A stretch of DNA of 36,662 nucleotides, taken from the NCBI GenBank assembly GCA_026996855.1, contig JALWJZ010000097.1, forward strand, positions 1-36,662, written 5' to 3'. Under the pieces are notes generated by a model, which made no database searches, was not told the origin of the DNA, and saw only the letters and a program-made list of their open reading frames with translations. How positions within the stretch are numbered: the stretch's first letter is position 1; each line of letters opens with the position of its first letter. Origin of the DNA: Anaerolineales bacterium. GTDB taxonomy: Bacteria; Chloroflexota; Anaerolineae; Anaerolineales; DRMV01. The translations under genes were made by a program, and so were the position numbers. Of the stretch, positions 22,352 through 31,770 are shown in pieces.

Positions 22352-23854
22352 TCATGGGGCGGTTGTCTGAGTCAGGGCCTCTTCGGCCGGTACGAAACCG
22401 TAACCGCCGATGAGCCGTCCCAGGGATTCGGCATCCAGTTCTTCCGCGGGAATGGGTGCTGAAACCTGTCCGCCAAAGAAGACCAGCACCCGGTCGCTGT
22501 AATTCAAAATCTCGTCCAAATCCGAGGACATGAAGAAGATGGCCGTGCCCTGCCGACAACGTTCCAGGAGTTTTTCCCATACCCACAGGGTGGATTCCAT
22601 ATCCAGCCCCCGGGTAGGGTGCTCCATGAAAATCAAATCCAACTTGGGCCGCAACATGGAAAGCAACAACCGCTGCTGGTTGCCGCCGGAGAGGGCCTCG
22701 GCCACGGTGTCTGGCCGGCCGCGAATGCGAAACTCAGAAATGGCCTCCTGGGCCAGACCGTTGGCCCAGTGATTGTCCAAGAAGAAACCCTGAGCCGGTC
22801 GGGACAAAAGCAAATGTTGGGTGATGTCCATACCGGGGAGCAAGCCCTCTTCCATGCGGGTGGCTGGCAGGTACGTCACTCCTTCCCGGTAGAAATCTAA
22901 ATACGAACGGCCCGTCATGTCCTGGCCCTTGAACCAAATCCGGCCCTCGGAAGGACGTAACAGGCCTGCACAGGCCTGTAACAGATGTCGTTGACCGCTC
23001 CCTTCCATGCCTGCCAGGCCGATGACCTCGCCCCGGCGAACCTCCAGGTACACCCCCCGGATGTTCACCCGCGGGGCTTCCACCACCAGGTTTTCCACCC
23101 GGTAGATGGTTTCGCCCAGGGGGATGGGCGGTTTCCGTTCCATCTTGAGGACCCGGCCGAACATGAGTTGCACCAATTCGTCCAGGTCGTAGGGGGCCGT
23201 GCGTCGGCCCATGAGTTTTCCCTGGCGAAGTACCGTAGCCGTATGGCAGAGTTCCTCTACCTCGTACAGTTTGTGGGTCACGAAAATGATGGTCCGACCT
23301 TCCGCAGCCAGGCGGCGCAGGGCTTCGAAGAGCCGCTCCTTCTGTTGCGCGCTGATGCCTGTGGTCGGCTCGTCGAAGATGAGCACCCGGGCGCCCAGCC
23401 ACAGCAAACGCAGGATTTCCAACTGCTGGCGTTCGCCCACCGTCAGGGAGGCCACTTCCGCATCCGGATCCAGATGAAAGCCGAACTGCTCCCCCAACTC
23501 CTGCAAAGCCTTTCGGGCCTCGCGACGGTTGACCGTCAACCCACCGGGGCTGCCGGCCACGAAATTCTCCAACACCGTCATGGCCGGGAAATCCATGGGG
23601 TCCTGATGAAGCATTCCGACGCCCTGGGCCAGCGCGTCGGCCGGGTGCCGAAACGTGACTCGCTGTCCATCCAGGTAAATCTCCCCTCGGTCCGGTCGCA
23701 AGAACCCGGACAGGATTTTCATCAACGTGCTCTTGCCCGCACCGTTCTCGCCCAACAAGCCGTGAATCTTACCGGCCTCGAAGGTCACGGTGATGTCATC
23801 GTTGGCCCGTACGGGGCCGAAGAATTTGGAGATGTGCCGAAGTTCCACGTTCAT
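22352..23854 (-). CDS. ABC transporter ATPase, two-domain nucleoside/sugar type
   Basis: 500 residues with two fused ABC domains. The first is intact: Walker A GLLGENGAGKST (about 33-44), a Q-loop in GMLHQDPMDF, signature LTVGERQQLEIL, Walker B VLIFDEPTTGIS and the switch His in FVTHKL. The second (from about 240) has a degenerate Walker A, GLAGMEGSGQRHLL, with no Lys, but a good LSGGNQQRLLLS signature and LIFMEHPTRGLD, where Walker B has His in place of the usual Pro-preceding pattern. Loss of the second site is normal for this family. The ATPase powers uptake of the BMP-bound ligand. It begins 112 nt after the BMP gene, past a hairpin. Confidence 0.92.
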   Translation of the reverse strand: MNVELRHISKFFGPVRANDDITVTFEAGKIHGLLGENGAGKSTLMKILSGFLRPDRGEIYLDGQRVTFRHPADALAQGVGMLHQDPMDFPAMTVLENFVAGSPGGLTVNRREARKALQELGEQFGFHLDPDAEVASLTVGERQQLEILRLLWLGARVLIFDEPTTGISAQQKERLFEALRRLAAEGRTIIFVTHKLYEVEELCHTATVLRQGKLMGRRTAPYDLDELVQLMFGRVLKMERKPPIPLGETIYRVENLVVEAPRVNIRGVYLEVRRGEVIGLAGMEGSGQRHLLQACAGLLRPSEGRIWFKGQDMTGRSYLDFYREGVTYLPATRMEEGLLPGMDITQHLLLSRPAQGFFLDNHWANGLAQEAISEFRIRGRPDTVAEALSGGNQQRLLLSMLRPKLDLIFMEHPTRGLDMESTLWVWEKLLERCRQGTAIFFMSSDLDEILNYSDRVLVFFGGQVSAPIPAEELDAESLGRLIGGYGFVPAEEALTQTTAP

Positions 23855-23909
23855 GGGATACCCTCACCGGTCGGATGTGCCCTTGGATGCGCCCTTTCCG
23901 ATTTGGAGA

Positions 23910-23944
23910 AAGGCCGTCCGAGCCTTTTCGGCCCGGACGGCCTT
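23910..23944 (-). terminator. Attenuating hairpin between the BMP and ATPase genes
   Basis: AAGGCCGTCCG (23910-23920) pairs perfectly with CGGACGGCCTT (23934-23944), followed on the minus strand by TCTCC. Such a hairpin commonly keeps binding-protein levels above those of the membrane parts. Confidence 0.6.
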
Positions 23945-23966
23945 GGGGCACGTCAGGGTCCTGGGT

Positions 23967-25280
23967 CTATTCGGCCACGCTCTGGCCCTCCATGCCTTCC
24001 AGGAGTTGAGGCAGGTACCAGATTTGCACGTCGGTGGCCACCTCACCCTCTTTCAGGTACACCGTGCCGTCCTGCAACTTCAGCGGTCCGACCCACAGGT
24101 TCAGACCGCCGGCCAGTTCCTCGATGAATTTGTCCACCTGGGCCGAGGCTTCCTCGCTCAGTCCCGGACCTTTGAGATAGCCCACGGAAGAGGTCTCCAG
24201 GTTGTTGATGTCCTGCCAGTCGGGGCCCAACCAGAGGAAGACCGATTCCCATTGGTCCTTGGCTGCCGCCTCGATGAGTTGCCGATAACCGGGATACCAG
24301 TTGAAGTAGGGCACGCCCAGGCACACCTCTGGGGCCTCCTCGCAAGCGTGGATGTAATCATAAGGCACGGCCCAGACTTCCTGGCCCTTCTCCCGGTAGG
24401 CCTTGGCCTGCACCAGGGCCTCGGTGGTGTCGATGCCGGAGATGACCACGTCGTAACCGTTGTCGAAGAATTCATTGGCTACCTGGGTGGGGTCCAGGGT
24501 CTGGCCGGGGATGTGGAACCAGAAGCCAATCCAGGTGACCTTGAACTTCAGGTCCGCCGGGTCCTTGCCCAGGTAGTTCTGCCAGCAGTACTTGGCGCCC
24601 AGGTAGGCGGAAGCGGCCAACCGTCGAGTCTCGTCGTTGATGAGGGGGCCCAGGTAGCCCAGTTTGCCCGTCTTGGTGGTCAGGGCCGCGGCGCAACCGG
24701 CAATCATCTTGCCGTATTCCATGCGGCCCATCAGGTTGGAGAGGTTGGGCACTTCCACGTAGCGCTTGCCTTCTTTCCACACGTGGTCGCCGGAGATGTG
24801 AATCACGTAGATGTCGGGGTTCTCCTGGGCAAAGGTCAGGGCCTCGTCGTACATGTCGTCGGAGTTGAAGATGACCACCTTGGCACCCTTGTCCACCAGT
24901 TCCATGGCCAGTTGGTCAGGCGTGATGCCGGGGCGAGCCGCGGGGTTCACATTGTCCAGCCACACCATCTTGTAGCCCAACTTCTCTTCGACCATCTTGC
25001 CGGCTTCGAAGTGCGCCTGGCTCCAACCCCGGTCATCCTTGGGACCAACCAGCAGCAAACCGAACACGAACTCTTCGGGAGCCGGGGCCTCCGTGGCCTC
25101 CGGAGCCTGGGTAGGTTCTTCGGTCTCCTCAGGCGCTTTGGCGGGTTCCTCGGTCTCAACGGGAGCGGCCTCTTCGGCCTTGGCAGGGGCTTCGGTCGGC
25201 GTCGGCGTGGCCTTCTTACAGGCCGTCAGGCCCAACGCCACCAGCAACAGCAGCAGGACGAGCATCCAATAGCGTTTCAT
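23967..25280 (-). CDS. BMP-family substrate-binding lipoprotein
   Basis: 437 residues; GGGAGG lies 7 nt before the ATG. A lipoprotein signal (VLLLLLLVALGLTAC, lipidated Cys about 21) is followed by a Glu/Pro/Ala/Thr-rich tether (about 22-72). The BMP domain runs from FVFGLLLVGPKDDRGWSQAH through KVVIFNSDDMYDE, VPNLSNLMGRMEYGKMIAG, KTGKLGYLGPL and NGYDVVISGIDTTEAL. Members bind purine nucleosides or related ligands outside the membrane. The Asp/Trp positions expected in the binding cleft (DDRGWSQ) are present. It is the first gene of the transporter operon. The tether composition is typical of Chloroflexota lipoproteins. Confidence 0.93.
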   Translation of the reverse strand: MKRYWMLVLLLLLVALGLTACKKATPTPTEAPAKAEEAAPVETEEPAKAPEETEEPTQAPEATEAPAPEEFVFGLLLVGPKDDRGWSQAHFEAGKMVEEKLGYKMVWLDNVNPAARPGITPDQLAMELVDKGAKVVIFNSDDMYDEALTFAQENPDIYVIHISGDHVWKEGKRYVEVPNLSNLMGRMEYGKMIAGCAAALTTKTGKLGYLGPLINDETRRLAASAYLGAKYCWQNYLGKDPADLKFKVTWIGFWFHIPGQTLDPTQVANEFFDNGYDVVISGIDTTEALVQAKAYREKGQEVWAVPYDYIHACEEAPEVCLGVPYFNWYPGYRQLIEAAAKDQWESVFLWLGPDWQDINNLETSSVGYLKGPGLSEEASAQVDKFIEELAGGLNLWVGPLKLQDGTVYLKEGEVATDVQIWYLPQLLEGMEGQSVAE

Positions 25281-25319
25281 GGGACAACCTCCCATTGGGG
25301 GATTGGTGCGACTGCTGTT

Positions 25320-25325
25320 ATTATA
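25320..25325 (-). promoter_or_regulatory. -10 box of the BMP transporter operon
   Basis: TATAAT on the minus strand, about 40 nt before the BMP start codon. A TTTTGT at 25347-25342 is 16 nt further upstream as a weak -35. Confidence 0.5.
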
Positions 25326-25669
25326 CCCCAGAACATGCTCAACAAAACCTGCTTGCAGAAACGCGCGTTTCGTCACACGCCCCAGGGCCTTCTTTTCTCG
25401 GTGAAAGGTTGCAGGTCGGCGGTTCCACACCGTACCGGGCGTGTTCGGAAAGTTGGGAGCGCAGAAAGCATCTTACAATTTGCGAACACCCTCCCCAAAC
25501 CGCACCCGATGGCCGACGGGCATGGTATTATTTTGATGATGCTTCGACGATAGGGCAGCCAGGCAGGCCTTCGTGAGCCTTGCATCCAGTGGAAAGCCAT
25601 CTCACCGTGGGCTCTCCGACTTCGACCGGTGGATTTGCCCGCTCCAAACCTTGTACAGGAGGCGCGACC
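25326..25669. other. Intergenic region between divergent BMP operon and phosphohexomutase
   Basis: No gene seen. A TGGTATTAT extended -10 at 25523-25531 (+) is the likely phosphohexomutase promoter, giving a leader of about 130 nt. Short G/C-rich stretches are present but no convincing hairpin or riboswitch. Confidence 0.45.
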
Positions 25670-27106
25670 ATGACCCAGGACATCCGCTTTGGCACCGACG
25701 GTTGGCGGGGCATGATTGCCGAAGACTTCACCTTTGCCAACGTACGCCGTTGCGCCCAGGGTTTTGCCCGCTACCTGTTGGACCAGGGCCTGCGGGATGC
25801 CTGGGTGGTGGTGGGCTATGACAAACGCTTCCATTCGGAAAACTTCGCGGCTGCGGTGGCCGAGGTGCTGGCCGGGAACGGCTTGCGGGTGCTGCTCACC
25901 CAGGAAGCCACCCCCACGCCGGTGATTTCCTACGCGGTGGTGGATAAAGGCGCGGTGGCCGCGGTGAACATCACCGCTTCCCACAATCCGCCCACGGACA
26001 ACGGCTTCAAGGTGCGGGACCGCCACGGCGGGGCCATGCCTCCCCAGGTGCTCAAGGAAATCGAGGCCCGCATTCCTCCCACACCCCAGCAGGTGCAACG
26101 CCTTCCCCTGAAGCAGGCCCAGGAGGAGGGTCGGGTGGTGCTCTTCGACCCCAAACCCGCGTACATGGCCCGCATCGCGAAATTGCTGGACCTGGAACCC
26201 ATCCGCCGGGCCGGGCTGAAGGTGCTGGTGGACCCTATGTGGGGCAACGCCGCGGGCTGGTTCCCCGCGCTGCTGGGCGGCGACGCCACGGTGGTGGAAG
26301 AAATTCACAACGTTCGCAACCCCATCTTCCCCGAAATGCAACGCCCCGAGCCCATTCCCCCCAACGTGAACGTGGGGCTGCAGGAGACGGTGCGCCGGGG
26401 CGCGGATGTGCTGGTCATCACCGACGGCGACGCGGACCGGGTGGGCCTGGGCGACGAAAAGGGCCGCTTCATCGACCAGTTGAAGGTGTACGCCCTCCTG
26501 GCCTATTACTTCCTGGAGGTGCGGGGCATGCGCGGCCCCATCGTGAAAACGGTTTCCACCACGTCCTTGCTCTTCAAATTGGGCGAAAAATACGGCGTGC
26601 CAGTGTACGAAACCGGCGTGGGCTTCAAGTACGTGGCCCCCAAGATGCTGGAAACCAAGGCCCTGCTGGGCGGCGAGGAATCGGGCGGGTACGCCTTCGG
26701 CTTTCACATCCCGGAACGGGACGGCATCCTGGCCGGGTTGTTCCTGCTGGACATGATGGTGCGCCTGGGGCGTAAGCCCTCGGAACTGGTGGATTTGCTG
26801 TTCCGGGAGGTGGGTCCCACGTTCTACAAGCGTGTGGACATTCCCTTCCGCGGCCCGCGGGAACCCATCGAAAAACGGGTGCAGGAGGCCCGGCCGGAAC
26901 GCCTGGCCGGGGTGAAGGTGGTGCGCATCAACACCATAGACGGGTACAAATTCGAACTGGAAGACGGCAGTTGGCTGCTCATCCGTTTCTCCGGCACGGA
27001 GCCCCTCCTGCGGGTGTACGCGGAGGCCACCCGGGAGGATTTGCTGGACCCCCTCATCCAGGCCGGGCTGGAACTGGCGGGCGTCGAATCGCCTGCCGAG
27101 GCTTGA
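25670..27106 (+). CDS. Phosphohexomutase (phosphoglucomutase/phosphomannomutase family)
   Basis: 478 residues. AGGAGG lies 7 nt before this ATG; upstream in-frame ATGs have no site. All four family loops are intact: the phosphoserine loop [12 protein letters not shown] (Ser104), the Mg2+ loop DGDADRVGL (252-257), the sugar-recognition loop [10 protein letters not shown] (334-343) and the phosphate loop [15 protein letters not shown] (439-453). The N-terminus [10 protein letters not shown] is typical of the bifunctional PGM/PMM group. It interconverts hexose 1- and 6-phosphates for sugar-nucleotide and polysaccharide supply. Exact substrate preference is undetermined. Confidence 0.93.
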   Translation: MTQDIRFGTDGWRGMIAEDFTFANVRRCAQGFARYLLDQGLRDAWVVVGYDKRFHSENFAAAVAEVLAGNGLRVLLTQEATPTPVISYAVVDKGAVAAVNITASHNPPTDNGFKVRDRHGGAMPPQVLKEIEARIPPTPQQVQRLPLKQAQEEGRVVLFDPKPAYMARIAKLLDLEPIRRAGLKVLVDPMWGNAAGWFPALLGGDATVVEEIHNVRNPIFPEMQRPEPIPPNVNVGLQETVRRGADVLVITDGDADRVGLGDEKGRFIDQLKVYALLAYYFLEVRGMRGPIVKTVSTTSLLFKLGEKYGVPVYETGVGFKYVAPKMLETKALLGGEESGGYAFGFHIPERDGILAGLFLLDMMVRLGRKPSELVDLLFREVGPTFYKRVDIPFRGPREPIEKRVQEARPERLAGVKVVRINTIDGYKFELEDGSWLLIRFSGTEPLLRVYAEATREDLLDPLIQAGLELAGVESPAEA

Positions 27107-27200
27107 ACGGCAGCGGAAGTCTTGGTGCGTTCGTTCCGGGGGCTGGCAACCCGGACATCTCGAGTCGTTTCTCCCTTTTCGAAACCCAAGGAGGTGCGGT

Positions 27201-27521
27201 ATGCGTAAGGAGATTCGTTCCGTTGATGTGGTTTCGGCGGGCAAAGTGGGGTGCCTTTGGGGCTTGGTGCTCTCCATCATCATCGGTTGCTTTGCCGTGT
27301 TCCTGCCGGCCATGGTCCTGCCTTCCCTTATGGCCTCCATGCTGCCCCAGGAAGAAGCCATGTCCGTTTTCGGCGGCGGATTGGTGGGCGCGGTGGTGGT
27401 CTATCTGATTTACATCGTGTTCAACGCGGCCATCATCGCCATCGGGGCCTTCCTGGCCGCGCTGGTTTACAACTGGATTGCCAACTTCGTCGGCGGCCTG
27501 GTGGTCGAGACGGAAGAGTAG
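27201..27521 (+). CDS. Small membrane protein (DUF3566-like), function unknown
   Basis: 106 residues; AAGGAGG lies upstream of the ATG. A short N-terminal segment RSVDVVSAGKVGCLWG precedes two hydrophobic regions (about 20-45 and 58-95), the latter ending AALVYNWIANFVGGLVVETEE. The I/V-D-x-x-S-x-x-K motif before helix 1 and the LVYN-x-x-A-x-x-VGG-x-x-x-E ending recall DUF3566-like proteins of archaea and actinobacteria. The resemblance is from memory. It lies 94 nt after the phosphohexomutase and before a hairpin. Confidence 0.7.
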   Translation: MRKEIRSVDVVSAGKVGCLWGLVLSIIIGCFAVFLPAMVLPSLMASMLPQEEAMSVFGGGLVGAVVVYLIYIVFNAAIIAIGAFLAALVYNWIANFVGGLVVETEE

Positions 27522-27533
27522 CCCGTCATCAAC

Positions 27534-27574
27534 AGCAGGGTGCCTGGCACCCAGAACGAGCCAGGCACCCTGCT
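27534..27574. terminator. Long hairpin between the small membrane protein and NAD kinase
   Basis: A perfect 15-bp stem, AGCAGGGTGCCTGGC (27534-27548) with 27560-27574, 11-nt loop, no T-run. The TGCCTGGCAC core also occurs at 6205-6214. It may be a repetitive palindrome as much as a terminator. Confidence 0.55.
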
Positions 27575-27592
27575 CCGAGGGAGCAGCAAACC

Positions 27593-28453
27593 ATGCCTCC
27601 CTTTCGCCGTGCGGTGGTTCTGGCTTACCCCGGCCTGGCCCAGGGCCTGGACGAGGCGGAAAGCATCGTGCGCATTTTGGAGGCTTACGGCGTGGAAGGG
27701 CGCGCCGGCACCTTTGCCGACAAAGCGCTGCTCCGGGCCGTACAAAAGGGGGGCTTCGACTTGCTCATTGCCCTGGGCGGCGACGGCACCATGCTGCGGG
27801 CCGGGCACCTGGCTGCGCCTCTGGGCATCCCCATTCTGGGCATCAACATGGGGCGCTTCGGCTTCCTCATCGAAGTGGAACGGGACGCCTGGCCCACCGC
27901 GTTGGAACGCCTCATGGCCGGGGATTTTTGGATCGAACAGCGCCTGACCCTGGACGCCCGCCTGTACCGTGGACAGACCACCCTGGGCTCGTGGCTGGTG
28001 GTCAACGAAGTGGTCATCTGCCGGGGCGCGGAGGTTCGCCCGGTGCGCCTTACCGCGTACGTGGACGACATCTTGCTCACCACCTACGTAGCCGACGGCC
28101 TCATCGTGGCCACGCCCACGGGTTCCACCGCTTACGCCCTGGCCGCGGGCGGCCCCATCCTCCCCCCGGAATCCCGCAACATCCTGCTGGTGCCTGTGGC
28201 CCCCCACCTTTCCGTGGACCGGGCCATGGTGCTGGACGAGGAGGCGTCCATCACCATCCTTCCCCATGTGGACCACCAGACGGTGCTCAGCGCGGACGGT
28301 CAAACCCCGCTGACCCTGCAAGACGGCGACCGGGTGGTGGTCCGGGCCAGCCCCCATCCGGTGAAGTTCATCCGCTTCCAGGGCCGGGATTACTTCTACC
28401 GGGTGCTCACCCGTTTTTTGCAAGCCCACCCCTGGACCCAGAAGTATTCGTGA
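27593..28453 (+). CDS. nadK: NAD kinase
   Basis: 286 residues. It phosphorylates NAD to NADP with ATP or polyphosphate. The diagnostic GGDGT (residues 62-66, LGGDGTML), INMGRFGFL, VVNEVVI with the Asn-Glu pair (138-139) and ATPTGSTAYALAAGGP (173-188) are all present. ISADGQ-like LSADGQTPL near the C-terminus completes the fold. A GAGGGAG site precedes the ATG, right after the hairpin. The gene directly before recN is a common bacterial order, often with a regulator between them, which is absent here. Confidence 0.95.
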   Translation: MPPFRRAVVLAYPGLAQGLDEAESIVRILEAYGVEGRAGTFADKALLRAVQKGGFDLLIALGGDGTMLRAGHLAAPLGIPILGINMGRFGFLIEVERDAWPTALERLMAGDFWIEQRLTLDARLYRGQTTLGSWLVVNEVVICRGAEVRPVRLTAYVDDILLTTYVADGLIVATPTGSTAYALAAGGPILPPESRNILLVPVAPHLSVDRAMVLDEEASITILPHVDHQTVLSADGQTPLTLQDGDRVVVRASPHPVKFIRFQGRDYFYRVLTRFLQAHPWTQKYS

Positions 28454-28557
28454 AAATGGGCGAAGGGGCGAATTTGCGAATCAACGGATGGGTGGGCAGA
28501 GGCAGCGGGGGGCGCATCCTGGCACAAATCAAAAGCCCCATTGACGCGGTGGAAGTT

Positions 28558-28563
28558 TATAAT
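28558..28563 (+). promoter_or_regulatory. -10 box upstream of recN
   Basis: TATAAT 23 nt before the recN ATG; no well-spaced -35 (a TTGACG at 28541 is only 11 nt away). Confidence 0.35.
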
Positions 28564-28585
28564 GAGAACCGCCTTGAGGTGGAGC

Positions 28586-30337
28586 ATGTTGCGCACCCTG
28601 CACATTCGCGATTTCGCCATCATTGACGAAATAACGCTGGAACTGGAACCGGGCCTGGTGGTCTTCACCGGTGAGACGGGCGCGGGCAAATCCATTCTGG
28701 TGGATGCGGTGGCCCTGCTTCTGGGCGCCCGGGCCGACGCAGTCATGGTGCGCCAGGGGGCCAAGAAGGCCTACATCGAGGGCGTTTTCCACCTTTCCCC
28801 CGAGGTGCAACAGGCCCTGAAACCCCTGCTGACCGAGCAGGATTTGTGGGATGACGAGAGCCCCGAGGAACTGGTGCTGGCCCGAGAAATCCGTCGGCAG
28901 GGTCGCCATCCCGCCCGCATCAACGGTCGCCTGGTCAGCCTGCAAACGGTGCGCCAGGTGGCCGTGCATTTGGTGGACATTCACGGGCAGTCCGAGCATT
29001 TGAGCCTTTTGGAACCCCGACACCAGCGGGCCTTGCTGGACCGTTACGCTCAGGTGGAGCATCTCCTCCGCACGTACCAGGATCTGTACCGACGCTGGCA
29101 GGAGCGCAAGCGGGACATCGAAAACCTGCGGGAGCAATTGCGCACCGCGGCCCGGCAGATGGACCTGCTGCGGTATCAAATCGAAGAAATCGAGGCCGCG
29201 AATTTGCAACCTGGTGAGGAGGAAGAACTGCGTCAGGAACGCAACCGGCTGGTCCACGCCGAACGCCTGGCCCGTTGGGTGCAGGAAGCCCTGCAACTCC
29301 TGGACGAAGGGACGCCCGAAAGCCCCGCGGCCTCGGACCTGGTGGGCCAGGCCGCGGCCCTGCTGGAAGACATGGCCCGTATCGACCCTACCCGGGAGGC
29401 TCTGGCCCGGCGCCTGCAAGAAGCCCTGGACGTGCTGAGCGAAGTGGCTCGCGACCTGCACCACTACGCCGGAGACCTGGAATTCGAACCCCAACGCCTG
29501 GACGAGGTGGAGGCCCGCCTGGCTCTCATCGAAAACCTGAAACGCAAATACGGGGAAAGCATCGAAGCGGTGCTGGCTTACGCGGACCAGGCCCGGGCCG
29601 AATTGGAGACCCTGACCACCGCGGACGAACGCCTGGCCCAATGGGAAGCCGAACTGGAGTCCCTGACCCAGGAGTTGGCGCGCGTCGCCTGGGAGCTCTC
29701 TCAGAAACGGCGAACGGCCGCAGAACGCCTGGCCCAAGCCGTGGAGCGGGAACTGGCCGACCTGCGCATGCCCCATGCCCGCTTCCGGGTGGATGTGGCC
29801 CTGCGCCCCGACCCCCAGGGCCTGCTTCTGCCCACGGGCGAGCGGGTGGCCTTCGACCGCTACGGCATCGACCGGGTTGCCTTCCTCATCGCGCCCAATC
29901 CGGGGGAAGGCTTCCACCCCCTGGCCAAAATCGCCTCCGGCGGTGAAATGGCCCGCATCATGCTGGCCCTGCGCCAGGCCCTGGCCCGGCAGGACCCCGT
30001 GCCCACCCTGATTTTCGACGAAATCGACCAGGGCATCGGCGGACGCATGGGCGCGGTGGTGGGACGTAAATTGCGCGCGCTGGCCCGGCATCATCAGGTG
30101 CTCTGTGTGACCCACCTGCCCCAACTGGCCGCGTATGCCCACCAACACTTCAAAGTGGAAAAGATGGTACAACAAGGCCGCACCGTCACCCGGGTACGGC
30201 CCTTGCAGGGGGAAGCGCGCGTTCAGGAACTGGCCCATATGCTGGGCGACGCCGGCCCTTCGGGGCAGGCCACCGCGCAAGCGTTGCTGGAGCAGGCCCG
30301 GCCGGAAACCGGAGAGGCCCTGCGGCCTGCCTCGTGA
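28586..30337 (+). CDS. recN: DNA repair protein RecN
   Basis: 583 residues, near the usual ~555. An SMC-like ATPase of double-strand break repair. It has Walker A GETGAGKSILVDA (29-41), the REIRRQGRHPARINGRLV and VDIHGQSEH segments typical of RecN, two long coiled-coil arms (about 165-360), then the C-terminal half with signature KIASGGEMARIMLALR and Walker B TLIFDEIDQGIGGR, and CVTHLPQLAAYA. The start at 28586 follows GAGGTGG; longer upstream frames have no ribosome site. Third gene of the cluster after nadK. Confidence 0.95.
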   Translation: MLRTLHIRDFAIIDEITLELEPGLVVFTGETGAGKSILVDAVALLLGARADAVMVRQGAKKAYIEGVFHLSPEVQQALKPLLTEQDLWDDESPEELVLAREIRRQGRHPARINGRLVSLQTVRQVAVHLVDIHGQSEHLSLLEPRHQRALLDRYAQVEHLLRTYQDLYRRWQERKRDIENLREQLRTAARQMDLLRYQIEEIEAANLQPGEEEELRQERNRLVHAERLARWVQEALQLLDEGTPESPAASDLVGQAAALLEDMARIDPTREALARRLQEALDVLSEVARDLHHYAGDLEFEPQRLDEVEARLALIENLKRKYGESIEAVLAYADQARAELETLTTADERLAQWEAELESLTQELARVAWELSQKRRTAAERLAQAVERELADLRMPHARFRVDVALRPDPQGLLLPTGERVAFDRYGIDRVAFLIAPNPGEGFHPLAKIASGGEMARIMLALRQALARQDPVPTLIFDEIDQGIGGRMGAVVGRKLRALARHHQVLCVTHLPQLAAYAHQHFKVEKMVQQGRTVTRVRPLQGEARVQELAHMLGDAGPSGQATAQALLEQARPETGEALRPAS

Positions 30338-30381
30338 CGCCTATCTCGCGTCGGAATTGGAGCCAAAACCTTTTCCCAAAA

Positions 30382-30417
30382 CGAAAGCCCGAGGAGCCTT
30401 GACCCCTCGGGCTTTCG
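30382..30417. terminator. Shared terminator of recN and metK
   Basis: A perfect 13-bp stem, CGAAAGCCCGAGG with 30405-30417, between the convergent genes. On the minus strand it is followed by TTTTGGG. Confidence 0.75.
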
Positions 30418-30426
30418 CCTGTCCGG

Positions 30427-31632
30427 CTACAGGCCGGCTTCGGCCCGCAGAATCTCCGCTTTGTCGGTGCGTTCCCAGGGCAGGTCCAGGTCGTCCCGAC
30501 CGAAATGGCCGTAGGCCGCGACCTGCCGGTAGATGGGTCGGAGCAGGTCCAGGTCTCGAATGATGGCGCCGGGGCGCAGGTCGAAGTGGCGTTTGACCAG
30601 TTCCTCGATTTTTTCCACAGGGATGCGGTTGGTGCCGAAGGTCTCCACGTGCAGGCTCACCGGCTCGGCTACGCCGATGGCGTAGGCCACCTGAATCTCC
30701 ACCCGGTCGGCCAGGCCCACGGCCACGATGTTCTTGGCCACCCAGCGCGCGGCGTACGCGGCCGAGCGATCCACCTTCGTCGGGTCCTTGCCGCTGAACG
30801 CGCCGCCGCCGTGGCGAGCCATGCCGCCGTAGGTGTCCACCATGATTTTCCGGCCCGTCAGCCCGGCATCGCCCAAGGGCCCACCGATGACGAAGCGGCC
30901 CGTGGGGTTCACCAGGTAGCGAGTTTCCTGAAGCAGTTCCGGGGGAATCACCGGCTTGATGACCTCTTCGATGACCGCCTCCCGAATGATGTCCAGGTCC
31001 ACATCGGGCGCGTGCTGGGTACTGATGAGCACGGTGTGCACCCGCTTGGGCTTGCCGTGGTTGTATTCCACCGTGACCTGGGATTTCCCGTCGGGCCGCA
31101 ACCAGGGGAGGATGCCCTGTTTGCGCACCTCGGCCAGGCGGCGGGTGAGTTTGTGGGCCAGATAGATGGGCATGGGCATCAACGTGGGCGTTTCATTGCA
31201 GGCGAAGCCGAACATCATGCCCTGGTCGCCGGCGCCGATGCGGGCCACCTCGTCGTCCGTCAGGCGCTGGCGCACCTCCAGGGCCTGGTCCACGCCCATG
31301 GCAATGTCCGGCGACTGCCGCGACATAGACACCAGCACACCCATGGTCTCCGCGTCCAGGCCCAGTTCGCTGTCGGTGTAGCCGATTTCCCGCACCACCT
31401 GCCGGGCGATTTCCTCGTAGTTCACTTGAGCCTGGGTGGTGATTTCGCCGAAGAGCAACACAAAGCCCGTCTTGGTCGAGACTTCGCACGCGACGCGGGA
31501 ACGAGGGTCTTGCGCCAAACAGGCGTCCAGCACCGCGTCGCTAATCTGGTCGCAAATCTTGTCCGGGTGACCTTCGGTCACCGATTCGGACGTGAACAAG
31601 GTGTTGGAAACGTGAAGCAGGTCCAGGGCCAT
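30427..31632 (-). CDS. metK: S-adenosylmethionine synthetase
   Basis: 401 residues. It makes SAM from methionine and ATP. Clear family motifs: [21 protein letters not shown] region (about 18-37), [12 protein letters not shown] (ATP/methionine loop), [42 protein letters not shown] and the closing [13 protein letters not shown]. The start at 31632 is set by AGGAGG 8 nt upstream; a GTG at 31641 overlaps that site. The next gene upstream on the same strand is MTA phosphorylase, but a strong terminator separates them. The leader is short and shows no SAM riboswitch. Confidence 0.97.
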   Translation of the reverse strand: MALDLLHVSNTLFTSESVTEGHPDKICDQISDAVLDACLAQDPRSRVACEVSTKTGFVLLFGEITTQAQVNYEEIARQVVREIGYTDSELGLDAETMGVLVSMSRQSPDIAMGVDQALEVRQRLTDDEVARIGAGDQGMMFGFACNETPTLMPMPIYLAHKLTRRLAEVRKQGILPWLRPDGKSQVTVEYNHGKPKRVHTVLISTQHAPDVDLDIIREAVIEEVIKPVIPPELLQETRYLVNPTGRFVIGGPLGDAGLTGRKIMVDTYGGMARHGGGAFSGKDPTKVDRSAAYAARWVAKNIVAVGLADRVEIQVAYAIGVAEPVSLHVETFGTNRIPVEKIEELVKRHFDLRPGAIIRDLDLLRPIYRQVAAYGHFGRDDLDLPWERTDKAEILRAEAGL

Positions 31633-31721
31633 GGGTGTCACCTCCTGAGGAAGGATGAAAAAATCGACCTAACCTTATAACACGCCCCACCTTGGGGGAC
31701 AAGCGGGAAAAACTGCAACGC

Positions 31722-31757
31722 GAAAAAGGCGGCGGCCCGGAAGCCGCCGCCTTTTCG
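31722..31757 (-). terminator. Terminator of the MTA phosphorylase gene
   Basis: AAAGGCGGCGGC and GCCGCCGCCTTTT pair around CCGGAA, ending in TTTTTCG on the minus strand. It separates mtnP from metK. Confidence 0.8.
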
Positions 31758-31770
31758 TCCCCTTTCCCGT

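Noticed and set aside
22352-23854. Inactivating mutation of the second ABC domain
   Set aside because: The degenerate Walker A (GMEGSGQ) of domain two is the normal state in nucleoside/sugar-type tandem ATPases; it is not a local defect.
31633-31720. SAM riboswitch before metK
   Set aside because: The stretch between the upstream terminator and the metK ribosome site is under 100 nt. A TATAAG at 31679-31674 leaves only about 35 nt of leader. No SAM-aptamer helices or conserved loops were seen.
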